A DNA stretch of 64,000 nt from Sphingobium scionense (GCF_014197035.1 NZ_JACIEU010000003.1:1-64000); one strand, 5' to 3'. Shown: positions 48,633 to 57,120, counted from the first letter of the stretch. Notes: a model not told the origin generated them from the letters alone. Program-made: numbers and translations.

Positions 48633-49223
48633 TTACGCCGCTTCGCGTTCGCGGACCGGGATGCCGGCGATCTTCATGAAATTGGCCAGCATGTCATGGC
48701 CATGTTCGGTCGCGATGCTTTCCGGGTGGAACTGGACCGAATGGATCGGCAGGGTTGCGTGGCGGAAGCCCATGACGGAACCGTCCTCGCTGGTCGCGTT
48801 GACCACCAGGTCGGCCGGAATATCCTCCACGATCAGCGAGTGATAGCGGGTCGCGGTGAAGGGCGAGGGGAGGCCGGCGAACAGGCCGGTGCCGTCATGG
48901 CGCACCGGCGATGTCTTGCCGTGCATCAGCCCGCCGCGCACCACCTTGCCGCCAAAATGCTGGCCGATCGCCTGATGGCCCAGGCACACGCCCAGCAGCG
49001 GCGCGCCGGCATCGGCGCAGGCCGCAACCAGATCCAGGCTGACACCCGCCTCATTGGGGGTGCAGGGACCGGGCGACAGCAGGAAGGCCTTGGCCCCGCT
49101 CGACAGGGCCTGGCCCGCCGAGATGGCGTCGTTGCGCACGACCTCTACCTTGGCGCCCAGCTCCATCAGATAATGGACCAGGTTCCAGGTGAAGCTGTCA
49201 TAATTGTCGATGACGAGGATCAT
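48633..49223 (-). CDS. trpG: Anthranilate synthase component II (glutamine amidotransferase)
   Basis: The 196-aa class I amidotransferase supplies ammonia to TrpE. The triad is seen in [17 protein letters not shown] (Cys) and [13 protein letters not shown] (His, Glu). It could also serve para-aminobenzoate synthesis with PabB. trpE is not in the window: the gene upstream is an unrelated plus-strand orphan, so trpG stands alone, apart from both trpE and trpD. Confidence 0.94.
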   Translation of the reverse strand: MILVIDNYDSFTWNLVHYLMELGAKVEVVRNDAISAGQALSSGAKAFLLSPGPCTPNEAGVSLDLVAACADAGAPLLGVCLGHQAIGQHFGGKVVRGGLMHGKTSPVRHDGTGLFAGLPSPFTATRYHSLIVEDIPADLVVNATSEDGSVMGFRHATLPIHSVQFHPESIATEHGHDMLANFMKIAGIPVREREAA

Positions 49224-49341
49224 GGGACACAGCCTATAGGCGCGGATGACGATGGGGGGAAGGGGATGTGGGGGATTTCCACTGTCGGGTATCGGCCAAT
49301 GATCATTTGCAGAATTGCATTCAGCCGATCTAGGCTACCTA

Positions 49342-49785
49342 ATGACCCAAGTGCTTACGTTCAAAATCGAATATCTGGATGGGGGGCCTGTATCGTTGAT
49401 GCCCTGTATCGACGGCGTCACATTGGCCGATCTTGTGGAAGCCTTTGAGCGTGCCAATGGCTATATGGATCCGGCGGGTGGCTACGGCGGCATAGTGCCG
49501 GCATATTTCAACCTCGGTCCGCTGACTTCGTATTTCATGGGCCGAGAGGGGCCAATTGAAGGCGATGAGGCTGGTGAAATTTACACGTTGTTTTGCGAGT
49601 GTGGCGAAGCTGGTTGTTGGCCGTTGATCGCTCATGTTCAATCGGATGATCAAATTGTAACATGGAATGCTTTCGCCCAACCTCATCGACCAAAGCGTGA
49701 CTATAGCGGCTTCGGACCTTTCGAGTTCGCCCGATCAGAATATGATGAAGCTTTAGCTATCGCCGCATCGTTTGATGTTGAATGA
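49342..49785 (+). CDS. Orphan protein of unknown function with low GC
   Basis: The 147-aa soluble protein is not recognised. It has a CxCxxxxC-type cluster in FCECGEAGCWPL and conserved-looking aromatic segments (VTWNAFAQPHRPKRDYSGF; FEFARSEYDEALA). Codon use is visibly less GC-rich than in its neighbours (roughly half GC against about two thirds), suggesting recent transfer. It lies between trpG and repeat C2. An in-frame start nine codons upstream is possible. No toxin partner is adjacent. Confidence 0.7.
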   Translation: MTQVLTFKIEYLDGGPVSLMPCIDGVTLADLVEAFERANGYMDPAGGYGGIVPAYFNLGPLTSYFMGREGPIEGDEAGEIYTLFCECGEAGCWPLIAHVQSDDQIVTWNAFAQPHRPKRDYSGFGPFEFARSEYDEALAIAASFDVE

Positions 49786-49799
49786 CGCAATGGTTCTTT

Positions 49800-49882
49800 C
49801 GTCATCCCAGCGCAGGCTGGGATCTCTCTTTCTTTCGGCCTATGAAGAAAAATGAGATGCCAGCCTGCGCTGGCATGACGGA
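49800..49882 (+). repeat. Family C palindromic repeat, copy C2
   Basis: CGTCATCCCAGCGCAGGCTGGG on the left is mirrored by GCCAGCCTGCGCTGGCATGACG on the right around an A/T-rich middle. It is shorter than copy C1 and has a different centre. Confidence 0.8.
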
Positions 49883-49922
49883 GTAAAAGGGGGGGGGGCG
49901 GCAGCGCTCCGCCGCCCATCCC

Positions 49923-52235
49923 TTAGCGTTTCTTGTGCTTGCCCCGGCTGTTGCCGATGTGGCGGATGTTGGTGGGGCGGCCGCGGTGGATTTTCGGGCG
50001 GGTGCGGTCGCGTTTCAGCGGGCTGCCGCGCGGGGAAGGATTGTCGGGCAGTTCGAAGCGCAGCGCGCCGTTGATCGGATCGGCTTCGGCGAGGCGCAGT
50101 TCCAGCCGCTGGCCGACCGTGTAGCGGTCGCCGCTTTCGACGCCTTGGAGTGCCTTGCCCGCTTCGTCGAAGAAGAAATGTTCGGCGCCCAGCGTCGATA
50201 CGGGCACGAGGCCGTCGCCGCCCAGCCCCTCGACCGTGGCGAAGAAGCCGAAATTCTGGACGCCGGTGATCCGCGCCTTCACCACTTCGCCGACATGGGC
50301 CGACAGGAAGGCGGCGACATAGCGGTCGATCGTCTCGCGCTCCGCCTCCATCGCGCGGCGTTCATGGCCCGAGATCATCTCGCCGACCCGGCCCATATTC
50401 TCATAATCCTCCTGGCTGAGGGAGGAGCGATCGGGGATCGCCCTGTCCTTGGGCGCGGGCAGTTCGAGATCATAGGCGCCGACCAGCGCGCGATGGACCA
50501 GCAGGTCGGCATAGCGGCGGATTGGCGAGGTGAAATGGGCGTAGCTGCCCAGCGCCAGGCCGAAATGGCCCATATTCTGCGGCGCATAATAGGCCTGGGT
50601 CTGGGAGCGCAGGATCTGGGTCATGATCTGCTCCTTCTCCTCCGACTCGCCGACCTTCTTGATCAGCTGGTTGAAGGTGGACGGGCGGATCACCTGACCG
50701 AGCGCGAAGTCGATGTCGAAGGTGGCGAGATATTCCTTGAGCGCGACCAGCTTGTCGCGGCCCGGCGTTTCATGGACGCGGTACATGACCGGCGCCTTCT
50801 TCGCCTCCAGCGCCTTGGCGGCGGCGACGTTGGCGGCGATCATATAATCCTCGATCAGCATATGGGCGTCGAGCCGTTCGCGCACCGCGACGCTGACGAT
50901 CTTGCCCCATTCGTCGAGGACGACGCGCCGTTCGGGCAGGTCGAGCGCGAGCGGATCGCGCTTTTCGCGGGCCTTGCGCAGCAGCGCCCAACAGGCCCAG
51001 AGGGGTTTCAGGGCCGGTTCGAGCAGCTCATTTTCCTGCTCGCCGTCGATCGCCGCCTGCGCATTTTCATAGGCGAGGACGGCTGCGACGCGGATGATGG
51101 CGCGGGAGAAGCGGAAGCTCTTCACCTTGCCCTGCGCATCGATCACCAGATGGCAGGCCATGGCGGCGCGGTCCTGCCCGGCGCGCAGCGAGCACATGTC
51201 GGACGAGAGCTGGTGCGGCAGCATCGGCACGACCAGATCGGGGAAATAGACGCTGTTGCCGCGTTTGCGCGCTTCGCGGTCGAGCGCGCTGCCGGGGCGG
51301 ACATAATAGCTGACATCGGCGATCGCGACGATCGCCTTGTAGCCGCCTTCATTGGCGGGGTCTTCGTCCGGCGCCGCCCAGACGGCATCGTCATGGTCGC
51401 GGGCATCGACCGGGTCGATCGCGACGATCGGCAAATGGCGCAGATCCTCGCGCTTGTCCTCATGCAGCGGCAGCTTCGACGCGGTGACTGCTTCCTCCTC
51501 CACCGCTTCGGGGAAGACATGGGGGATGCCATGCTTGTGGATCGCGATCAGGCTGAAGCTGCGCGGGGCGAAGGGATCGCCGAGAATGTCGGTGACGCGC
51601 GCGCTGATCCGCGGCGGCCGGCCGGTCGGCTCGGCCAGGACCAGGTCGCCCTTCTTCGCGGTGCCGATGTCGCTGATCGGCGTATCCTTGCGGATGCGCT
51701 TGTCGACCGGGCGCAGCCACAGCTTGCCATCGGCCATTTCCTCGACCACGCCGAGCAGCATCTCGGTCGCCTTGGCAAGCTTCTTCATCGGATGGGCGAT
51801 CCAGCCCTTGCCCGCTTCCTCGGTGCGGGCGAGGATGCGGTCGCCGATCGTCAGCGCGCCGCGCTTGCCCCGTTCGACCACGCGGATGCGGGGCGCGGGC
51901 TGGCCCTCGGCCTCCCAGCGTTCGGGGGTGGCGATCAGGGTGGTGTCGTCGACATCGACGATGCGCAGCACCGTCACCTTGGGCACGCCGCCCATCTTGT
52001 GGAAGGCGCGGGCCGGGCCGATGTCGATCAGCCCTTCGTCGGCCATGTCCTTGAGCAGCGCCTTCAAGGCGATCTTTTCCTGGCCTTTCAGCCCAAAGGC
52101 CTTGGCGATCTCGCGCTTGCCGGCGGGCTGGTCGGAGCTGGTGATGAAGTCCACCACCTCATCGCGGGTCGGGAAGCCGGCGGGGCGCACCTTGGTGCGC
52201 GCGGGGGCTTTCTTCTGTTTTTCGGTCGATGCCAT
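49923..52235 (-). CDS. rnr: Ribonuclease R
   Basis: This 3'-5' exoribonuclease degrades structured RNA and works with tmRNA in quality control. The 770-aa protein has N-terminal winged-helix and cold-shock regions, the RNB catalytic domain with AIDPVDARDHDDAVWAA (metal-binding Asp cluster) and HFTSPIRRYADLLVHRAL, a C-terminal S1 domain (about 645-730), and a basic tail rich in Arg/Lys. I set the start at 52235 (MASTEKQKK); a longer in-frame start would overlap the divergent cupin gene. Confidence 0.95.
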   Translation of the reverse strand: MASTEKQKKAPARTKVRPAGFPTRDEVVDFITSSDQPAGKREIAKAFGLKGQEKIALKALLKDMADEGLIDIGPARAFHKMGGVPKVTVLRIVDVDDTTLIATPERWEAEGQPAPRIRVVERGKRGALTIGDRILARTEEAGKGWIAHPMKKLAKATEMLLGVVEEMADGKLWLRPVDKRIRKDTPISDIGTAKKGDLVLAEPTGRPPRISARVTDILGDPFAPRSFSLIAIHKHGIPHVFPEAVEEEAVTASKLPLHEDKREDLRHLPIVAIDPVDARDHDDAVWAAPDEDPANEGGYKAIVAIADVSYYVRPGSALDREARKRGNSVYFPDLVVPMLPHQLSSDMCSLRAGQDRAAMACHLVIDAQGKVKSFRFSRAIIRVAAVLAYENAQAAIDGEQENELLEPALKPLWACWALLRKAREKRDPLALDLPERRVVLDEWGKIVSVAVRERLDAHMLIEDYMIAANVAAAKALEAKKAPVMYRVHETPGRDKLVALKEYLATFDIDFALGQVIRPSTFNQLIKKVGESEEKEQIMTQILRSQTQAYYAPQNMGHFGLALGSYAHFTSPIRRYADLLVHRALVGAYDLELPAPKDRAIPDRSSLSQEDYENMGRVGEMISGHERRAMEAERETIDRYVAAFLSAHVGEVVKARITGVQNFGFFATVEGLGGDGLVPVSTLGAEHFFFDEAGKALQGVESGDRYTVGQRLELRLAEADPINGALRFELPDNPSPRGSPLKRDRTRPKIHRGRPTNIRHIGNSRGKHKKR

Positions 52236-52311
52236 GGTCCAGCTATAGGGGGGCGGCCGGGTGTGCGCCAGTGGCATGGCGGGATGGTGGGGGCGGATCG
52301 TTGGGCCGGGC

Positions 52312-52740
52312 ATGACGATCCTGCTTTTGCCCCTGCTGCTCGCCGCCGCACCCGACGCCCCGCCCGACGCTCCGCCCGACGTTCCGATCGCGCCGATCGA
52401 CAGGGCCAATGCCGAACATTATGTCTGGGGCGGCAGCAATGACGGCTGGCATCTGGTGAAGCGCGACGCAATGTCGGTGATCCAGGAACGGATCGTGCCG
52501 GGTGGGGCGGAGGTGCGCCATTATCACCAGCGGGCGCGGCAATTCTTCTATGTCCTGTCGGGCGAACTGACGCTGGAGGCGGGCGGGGTGACCCATGTGC
52601 TCAAAGCGGGTCAAGGGCTGGAAATACCGCCGGGCGTGTCGCACCGGGCGCAGAACAGGAGCGGCGCACCGGTCGATTTCCTGGTCAATTCGACACCCAA
52701 AAGCCATGGCGACCGGGTCGAGGCGCCGGCGGAAAAATAG
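52312..52740 (+). CDS. Exported cupin-domain protein
   Basis: The 142-aa protein starts with a short signal-like segment (MTILLLPLLLAAAPDAP) and then carries one cupin barrel: EVRHYHQRARQFFYVLSG and GQGLEIPPGVSHRAQN supply the metal-binding histidines. The fold serves many functions and none can be assigned. I use the ATG at 52312 because the leader begins there. It diverges from rnr. Confidence 0.82.
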   Translation: MTILLLPLLLAAAPDAPPDAPPDVPIAPIDRANAEHYVWGGSNDGWHLVKRDAMSVIQERIVPGGAEVRHYHQRARQFFYVLSGELTLEAGGVTHVLKAGQGLEIPPGVSHRAQNRSGAPVDFLVNSTPKSHGDRVEAPAEK

Positions 52741-52749
52741 GAAATCCTC

Positions 52750-52778
52750 CGCTTAACTTCGCATATTTCCCGCACATT
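52750..52778 (+). repeat. 29-nt motif, copy 2
   Basis: It matches 2214-2242 (minus strand) at 28 of 29 positions and begins 9 bp after the cupin stop. Similarity decays in the next 15 bp (shared ATTTT). It lies 137 bp before the aldehyde dehydrogenase start. Confidence 0.6.
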
Positions 52779-52914
52779 CTGATATTTTGGAACAGATGTT
52801 GGAAATCTTGTTGCGGGATCGGGGAGGGGGCTGTCGGTGGTGCGGACGCAGGACATGGCTGCATTCTAGCCCGTCGGGCTGGCTGTAGGACAGGCTTGGC
52901 GGTAGAGGGGCCGG

Positions 52915-54312
52915 ATGCAGCTTCTTATCGATGGTGAGCTGGTCGATGGCGCGCGCGCGATCGACCTTGTCAATCCGGCGGACGGGCAGGTCTTTGCCGC
53001 CGCGCCCTGTGCCGATGCGGCGCAGGTGGAGCGGGCGGTGGCGGCCGGGCAGCGGGCCTTTGCCGGCTGGCGCGCGCTGGACTTTGCCGAGCGTGGCGCG
53101 CGGATTGCGGCGCTGGCCGATGCGCTGGAGGGCCGGGCCGAGGATTTCGCCGCACTCCTGACGCAGGAACAGGGCAAGCCGCTGGCCGAGGCGCGGGGCG
53201 AGATAGAGGGGGCGGTGGCGGCGCTGCGCTATCATGCCGGGTTGCGGCTGGAGCCGGTGGTGCTGAAGGACAGCGCGACCGAGCGCGTGGTCGAGCAGCG
53301 CCATCCGCTGGGCGTGGCGGCGGCGATCGTGCCGTGGAATTATCCGCTGCTGCTGCTGGCGCTCAAGCTCGCGCCGGCGCTGATCGCGGGCAATGTCGTG
53401 ATCGCCAAGCCCGCGCCGACGACGCCGCTGACGACATTGATGCTGGGCGCGCTGGCGGCCGACATCTTCCCCGCCGGGGTGGTGCAGATGCTGGGCGATG
53501 CCGGCGATGTCGGGCCGATGCTGACGGCGCATCCGGGCATTGCCCATGTCAGCTTCACCGGATCGACCGCGACCGGGCGGCGGGTGATGGCGGCGGCCGC
53601 CGACACGGTGAAGCGCTTCACGCTGGAACTGGGCGGCAATGATCCGGCGATCCTGCTGGACGATGCCGATGTCGCGGCGGTGGCGCCGATCCTGTTCGAC
53701 GGGGCGATGGGCAATGCCGGGCAGGTCTGCCTGGGCGTCAAGCGCATCTATGCGCCGCGCGCGCTGGTGCCGGCACTGGGCGCGGCGCTGGTTGCCTGCG
53801 CGCAGCGGGCGGTGGTCGGCGACGGGCGGGCGGCCGGCACGACGATCGGCCCGGTGCAGAATGCGGCGCAATATGCGCGGCTGGTCGATCTGCTGGCGGA
53901 GGCGCGGGCGCAGGGGCGGGTGCTGCACGGTGGCGCCCCCATGGAGAGGGACGGCTATTATATTGCGCCGACCATCGTCACCGACCTGCCCGACGAGGCG
54001 CGGCTGGTGCGCGAGGAGCAGTTCGGGCCGATCATCCCGCTGCTCGCCTATGATGACGAGGCGGAACTGGTCCGCCGGGTGAATGACGGCCCCTATGGGC
54101 TGGGCGCGTCGGTGTGGACCGCCGATGCGGCGCGCGGGCAGGCGATGGCGGCGCGGATCGACAGCGGGCTGGTCTGGGTCAACCGGCTGTTCGACCTGCC
54201 CTTCGACGTGCCGATCGGCGGCGCCAAGCAATCGGGCATCGGCCGGCACCAGGGGCTGGCCGGGGTGGAGGAATTCACCCAGATCCGCATCGTCAACGCG
54301 GCGCTGGACTGA
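52915..54312 (+). CDS. NAD(P)-dependent aldehyde dehydrogenase
   Basis: The 465-aa ALDH-superfamily enzyme has the proton-relay Asn142 in VPWNYPLLLLALKLAPAL, cofactor Lys165 in VVIAKPAPTTPL, general base Glu239 in LELGGNDPA and nucleophile Cys272 in GNAGQVCLGVKR. QFGPIIPLL is the usual late signature. It is related to the group acting on aliphatic, aromatic or semialdehyde substrates; specificity is not evident. The gene-to-gene gap to the GGCT-like ORF is 16 bp, so they may be cotranscribed. Confidence 0.92.
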   Translation: MQLLIDGELVDGARAIDLVNPADGQVFAAAPCADAAQVERAVAAGQRAFAGWRALDFAERGARIAALADALEGRAEDFAALLTQEQGKPLAEARGEIEGAVAALRYHAGLRLEPVVLKDSATERVVEQRHPLGVAAAIVPWNYPLLLLALKLAPALIAGNVVIAKPAPTTPLTTLMLGALAADIFPAGVVQMLGDAGDVGPMLTAHPGIAHVSFTGSTATGRRVMAAAADTVKRFTLELGGNDPAILLDDADVAAVAPILFDGAMGNAGQVCLGVKRIYAPRALVPALGAALVACAQRAVVGDGRAAGTTIGPVQNAAQYARLVDLLAEARAQGRVLHGGAPMERDGYYIAPTIVTDLPDEARLVREEQFGPIIPLLAYDDEAELVRRVNDGPYGLGASVWTADAARGQAMAARIDSGLVWVNRLFDLPFDVPIGGAKQSGIGRHQGLAGVEEFTQIRIVNAALD

Positions 54313-54328
54313 AGCGAGAGGCGTGGTG

Positions 54329-54670
54329 ATGACCGAGATATTGCTCTTTTCCTATGGCACGCTGCGGCTGGCGGAGGTGCAGAGGGCGCTGTTCGGCCGG
54401 TTGGTGCAGGGCGAGCCGGACGCGATGCCGGGTTATCGCCAGCGTATGATCGAGATCAGCGACCCCGACGTGATCGCCAAGAGCGGCAGGCGCTGGCACC
54501 CGATGGTCGAGCCGAGCGACGATCCCGAGGACGCGGTGGAAGGGACGCTGTTTCGCCTGACGGAAGCGGATGTCGCCAGTGCCGACGCCTATGAGGTCGG
54601 CTATGTCCGGCGGGAGGTGCTGCTGCGGTCGGGGCGGCGGGCCTTTGTCTATGGGGGCAAGGGGGCTTAG
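54329..54670 (+). CDS. Gamma-glutamylcyclotransferase (AIG2-like) family protein
   Basis: The 113-aa protein has the signature FSYGTLRLAEVQ, the central GTLFRLTEADVASAD, and the acidic residue in DAYEVGYVRREVLL. GAGAGG lies 8 bp before the ATG; a GTG one codon earlier is in frame. Function within the family is unknown. It follows the aldehyde dehydrogenase gene closely and is followed by a 485-bp stretch filled with repeats. Confidence 0.82.
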   Translation: MTEILLFSYGTLRLAEVQRALFGRLVQGEPDAMPGYRQRMIEISDPDVIAKSGRRWHPMVEPSDDPEDAVEGTLFRLTEADVASADAYEVGYVRREVLLRSGRRAFVYGGKGA

Positions 54671-54701
54671 TTGGGCGGGGGCTGAATTGGGTGGTGTCCT
54701 G

Positions 54702-54869
54702 TCATTCCCCTCCCGCAAGCGGAAGGGGCAGCGAGACTTGCGCGCGCAGCGCGTTAGTCGCAGCGGGGTGGGATTTCGCAACGTCCAGCCCACCCCCTTG
54801 ATGGGAGTCACGCGCCTCCCATCAACCCCTCCCGCCTGCGGGAGGGGGAACAGGTCCGCTTCTGGTCGT
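54702..54869 (+). repeat. Family B palindromic repeat, copy B2, with an extra palindrome
   Basis: It is like B1 but contains an additional 28-bp stem-loop (TTGATGGGAG / CTCCCATCAA arms) at 54817-54844, at the place where B1 and B3 have only TAA or TTA. Confidence 0.85.
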
Positions 54870-54954
54870 AGGCCAGACGGAGGGGTGTCCCCCTCTCGAT
54901 AGCGTGACACCCCTCCACCACTTCGTGGTCCCCCTCCCCTTGCAGGGGAGGAAT
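54870..54954 (+). repeat. Family A palindromic repeat, copy A2 (left-truncated)
   Basis: It joins B2 directly through CCGCTTCTGGTCG. The left TCCTCCCC hairpin seen in A1 and A3 is missing; the remainder, from GGCCAGACGGAGGGG to the right GGGGAGG hairpin, is kept. Confidence 0.8.
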
Positions 54955-55015
54955 TGGGAGTAGCCGCTCCGCTCGCAATGACGGAAGATGGTCGCTTCTT
55001 GCCAATCACAGCCGG

Positions 55016-55101
55016 CGTCATCCTGACGAAAGTCAGGATCCATTCTGCGCTACGGCGGATAGGGAGCGCTGAATGGATCCCGGATCAAGTCCGGGATGAC
55101 G
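55016..55101 (+). repeat. Family D palindromic repeat, copy D2
   Basis: It matches D1 at both ends (CGTCATCCTGACG.. and ..GGATCAAGTCCGGGATGACG) with AGCGCTGAATGGATCCC shared, while the centre differs. Confidence 0.85.
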
Positions 55102-55155
55102 AAGATGGTGAGGGCCGCTTTTGGTTGTTTGGGGCGGTAGCAAGTATCGCTGTCA

Positions 55156-55920
55156 TTAGGCTGTCGGCCAATGGAAGGGGATGTGGCTGTCGCCTGTGAC
55201 CTCGCCCTGCGCGTCGAAGCGGCGTTCCAGCGCCAGGCCGGTGCCGTCGGGCGCGATGGCGAGGATGCTGCTGCAGCGGGTGCCATAGACGGGGTTGCGG
55301 ATGAAGATGGGGGAGAGGGGTGGCTCCAGCGGGGCGTCGGACGGCGTGGCCGGGGCGATGCCGGTGGCGGGCAGGGTTTCGCGGCGTAGCGCATCGAACA
55401 GGTTTTTCGGATCGATCGCGCCGGCGACGAGCCATTGCAGCATCGCGTCCTTGAGCGCGAGCGTCTTGGGCCAGGGCTGGTCGAGCGGGCCGTTGGAGAG
55501 GCCATAGAGGCCGGGCGCGAGCAGGCTGCGCTGGGGTTCGGGGCGATTGGTGAGGAAGACGAGCCGGTCGCGGTCGGCCAGCAGCAGATTGAGCGGATTG
55601 AAATCGTCGAGCGCTGCGGTCTGAGGATCGGCATAGGTGCCGGTGCCCGCTAACAGGTCTGTGACCAGCGTGCCGCGTGAGGCGCGGTCGGGCAGGGGAT
55701 CGCCGAAGCCGCGCAAATTGGTGATGACGGCGGCCCGGCCCTCTTCGTCCGCGCCGAGCCAGGTGCCGCCCGATTGCAAATCGCGCCCGGCGATCAGACC
55801 CGGTCGATCGTCCCAGCGGGCCATCGCAGCGGCGGGGCGGGCATGATATTCGTCGCGATTGCCGATCAGGACAAGCTGCCAGCGCGGGTGCGCCCACCAG
55901 GCCAGTGCCACGATACACAT
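55156..55920 (-). CDS. NRDE (TANGO2-like) family protein
   Basis: The 254-aa protein begins MCIVALAWWAHP, typical of the family whose N-terminal Cys may become a nucleophile after Met removal, and contains the eponymous motif in LIGNRDEYHARP. QSGGTWLGADEEGRAAVITN and YGTRCSSILAI are conserved-type segments. Eukaryotic TANGO2 relatives are linked to haem or lipid handling; the bacterial role is not known. I use the ATG at 55920. Its promoter overlaps the ssrA promoter region. Confidence 0.88.
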   Translation of the reverse strand: MCIVALAWWAHPRWQLVLIGNRDEYHARPAAAMARWDDRPGLIAGRDLQSGGTWLGADEEGRAAVITNLRGFGDPLPDRASRGTLVTDLLAGTGTYADPQTAALDDFNPLNLLLADRDRLVFLTNRPEPQRSLLAPGLYGLSNGPLDQPWPKTLALKDAMLQWLVAGAIDPKNLFDALRRETLPATGIAPATPSDAPLEPPLSPIFIRNPVYGTRCSSILAIAPDGTGLALERRFDAQGEVTGDSHIPFHWPTA

Positions 55921-55948
55921 ATTGCCGCCTCCATCATTCAACACCGGC

Positions 55949-55977
55949 TTGATAAATGGCGCGGCCGCCGCCATATA
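55949..55977 (+). promoter_or_regulatory. Predicted sigma-70 promoter of ssrA
   Basis: TTGATA (55949-55954), a 17-bp spacer and CATATA (55972-55977) place the start at about 55984, the first base of a GCCGGG-TTCG-CCCGGC hairpin. Confidence 0.55.
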
Positions 55978-55983
55978 GGGGGT

Positions 55984-56340
55984 GCCGGGTTCGCCCGGCT
56001 ATGGTGATAAATCGTGTCGTATAATAGACGCAGCGGACCCGGGGGCAGTACCCGGCGGTTCCACCACATGTCCCGGAAGGCCTTTGGTCTGGCGGGATGT
56101 CTGACGGGGCCGAACTAGGATCGACGTGTGTTCAAAGGCGATGCTTTTACCCGGCCCGTGTAAGCCGTTAAACTGTGCAAAACTCACAAGTGCCAACGAT
56201 AACGAAGCACTCGCCATTGCAGCGTAATTGAGGGCCTCACGGCCTGACATTACTCTAAAATAGCGCGGTTGAACCCACCGGGCAACAGAAGGGAATTCAG
56301 CGGCCCCCGGAGGCGCCGGGCAACAGAAGCCTCCGGACCC
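55984..56340 (+). ncRNA. ssrA: Transfer-messenger RNA, circularly permuted two-piece form
   Basis: tmRNA frees stalled ribosomes and tags the nascent protein. The gene is permuted as in other alphaproteobacteria. The acceptor piece comes first and ends GGTTCCACCA at 56066. A removed spacer of about 39 nt (56067-56105) follows. The coding piece then starts GGGGCCGAACTAGGATCGACG at 56106; GGGGCC pairs with GGTTCC to form the acceptor stem. The tag reading frame at 56192-56227 encodes ANDNEALAIAA followed by TAA. Two copies of CCGGGCAACAGAAG (56278 and 56316) lie in the pseudoknot region. The 5' end is inferred from the promoter and hairpin; the 3' end is approximate. Confidence 0.92.
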
Positions 56341-56465
56341 AATCCATCAGATGCTGTTTTTTCAGGCCACGCCGCTTGCGGCGCATGGTCTTTTTTCGCG
56401 TCCATGATGCGATTCGAATCGGATGAAATTTGCATACCGAATTCGATTTCACTTTTATGACACTG

Positions 56466-56480
56466 ATGTGAAAATCACAT
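56466..56480. promoter_or_regulatory. Dyad upstream of the small exported protein
   Basis: ATGTGA-AAA-TCACAT is a perfect inverted repeat in an AT-rich tract about 120 bp before the 56599 start. It resembles a CRP/FNR-type half-site pair but with a shorter spacer than CRP uses. Confidence 0.4.
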
Positions 56481-56598
56481 AAGGCAATGAAATTGCGTCG
56501 ATATAAAATGGAATCGGCGCCCATGCCTGATCTTGTGCCGATGTCATCAAGATGAAATAATTCCGGCTATGTTGGAAAGTTTTTTTCGGAGAAAATCG

Positions 56599-56979
56599 AT
56601 GTTCAAGGCTGTGGCAGTTGCGGGCTTTCTTCTGGCTTCGGCAGTGCCGGCCATGGCGTCGGCGGCGGATGACGTGATCGTCAGCGTCGTGCCGGATGCG
56701 GGTCTGGCCGCGTCGGCGCTGCTCGCCCATGATTTCGACAAGGCTGCCCGCAAGCTGCAGGCGGTCTGGCCCGACACCATCAATGATCCGGCGCGCCTGA
56801 TCAACCTGGGCAATGCCTATGCCGGCATGGGTCGCACCAGCGATGCGCGTGAGGCCTATGCCGCGGTGTCGCGCGTGCCCGACATGATGCTGGTGCTGGC
56901 CGATGGCAGCGAGGAATCCTCGCGATCGATCGCGCAGCGGGCCGCCGGGCGTCTCAATACCAGCTATGCGATGCGCTGA
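56599..56979 (+). CDS. Small exported protein with TPR-like helices
   Basis: The 126-aa protein has a clear signal peptide (MFKAVAVAGFLLASAVPAMA, cleavage near ASA). The mature part contains a TPR-like pair: LLAHDFDKAARKLQAVWP and RLINLGNAYAGMGRTSDARE, with Asn-Leu-Gly as often seen. GGAG lies 8 bp before the ATG. The function is unknown; such single-TPR periplasmic proteins are common in sphingomonads. The upstream region from 56400 is unusually AT-rich and holds the promoter. Confidence 0.82.
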   Translation: MFKAVAVAGFLLASAVPAMASAADDVIVSVVPDAGLAASALLAHDFDKAARKLQAVWPDTINDPARLINLGNAYAGMGRTSDAREAYAAVSRVPDMMLVLADGSEESSRSIAQRAAGRLNTSYAMR

Positions 56980-57091
56980 ACGCCCTGTTTCAGTGGCTCG
57001 CGCAGGGGCGTCGCCCGGTGGGCGGCGCCCCTTTCTGTTGGCTGTGGCGGCGGGGCCACTGTCTTTGAAATGTAATTTTAACGACCCTGAT

Positions 57092-57120
57092 CTGTCATAA
57101 AAGGAAAATGAGGCTGTCAT
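57092..57120 (+). promoter_or_regulatory. PHO box (PhoB site), three 11-bp units
   Basis: CTGTCAT at 57092, GGAAAAT at 57103 and CTGTCAT at 57114 are spaced exactly 11 bp, the direct-repeat pattern recognised by PhoB. The two outer units match the consensus fully. It lies 113 bp before the lipoprotein start. Confidence 0.8.

Noticed and set aside
49935-52442. 835-codon plus-strand frame
   Set aside because: Antisense to rnr, which has all RNB and S1 motifs.
56020-56025. TATAAT as -10 box of ssrA
   Set aside because: It would start the RNA at about 56032 and leave an acceptor piece too short to include the helix pairing with the coding piece. No -35 lies at proper distance. The upstream TTGATA-N17-CATATA pair fits better.
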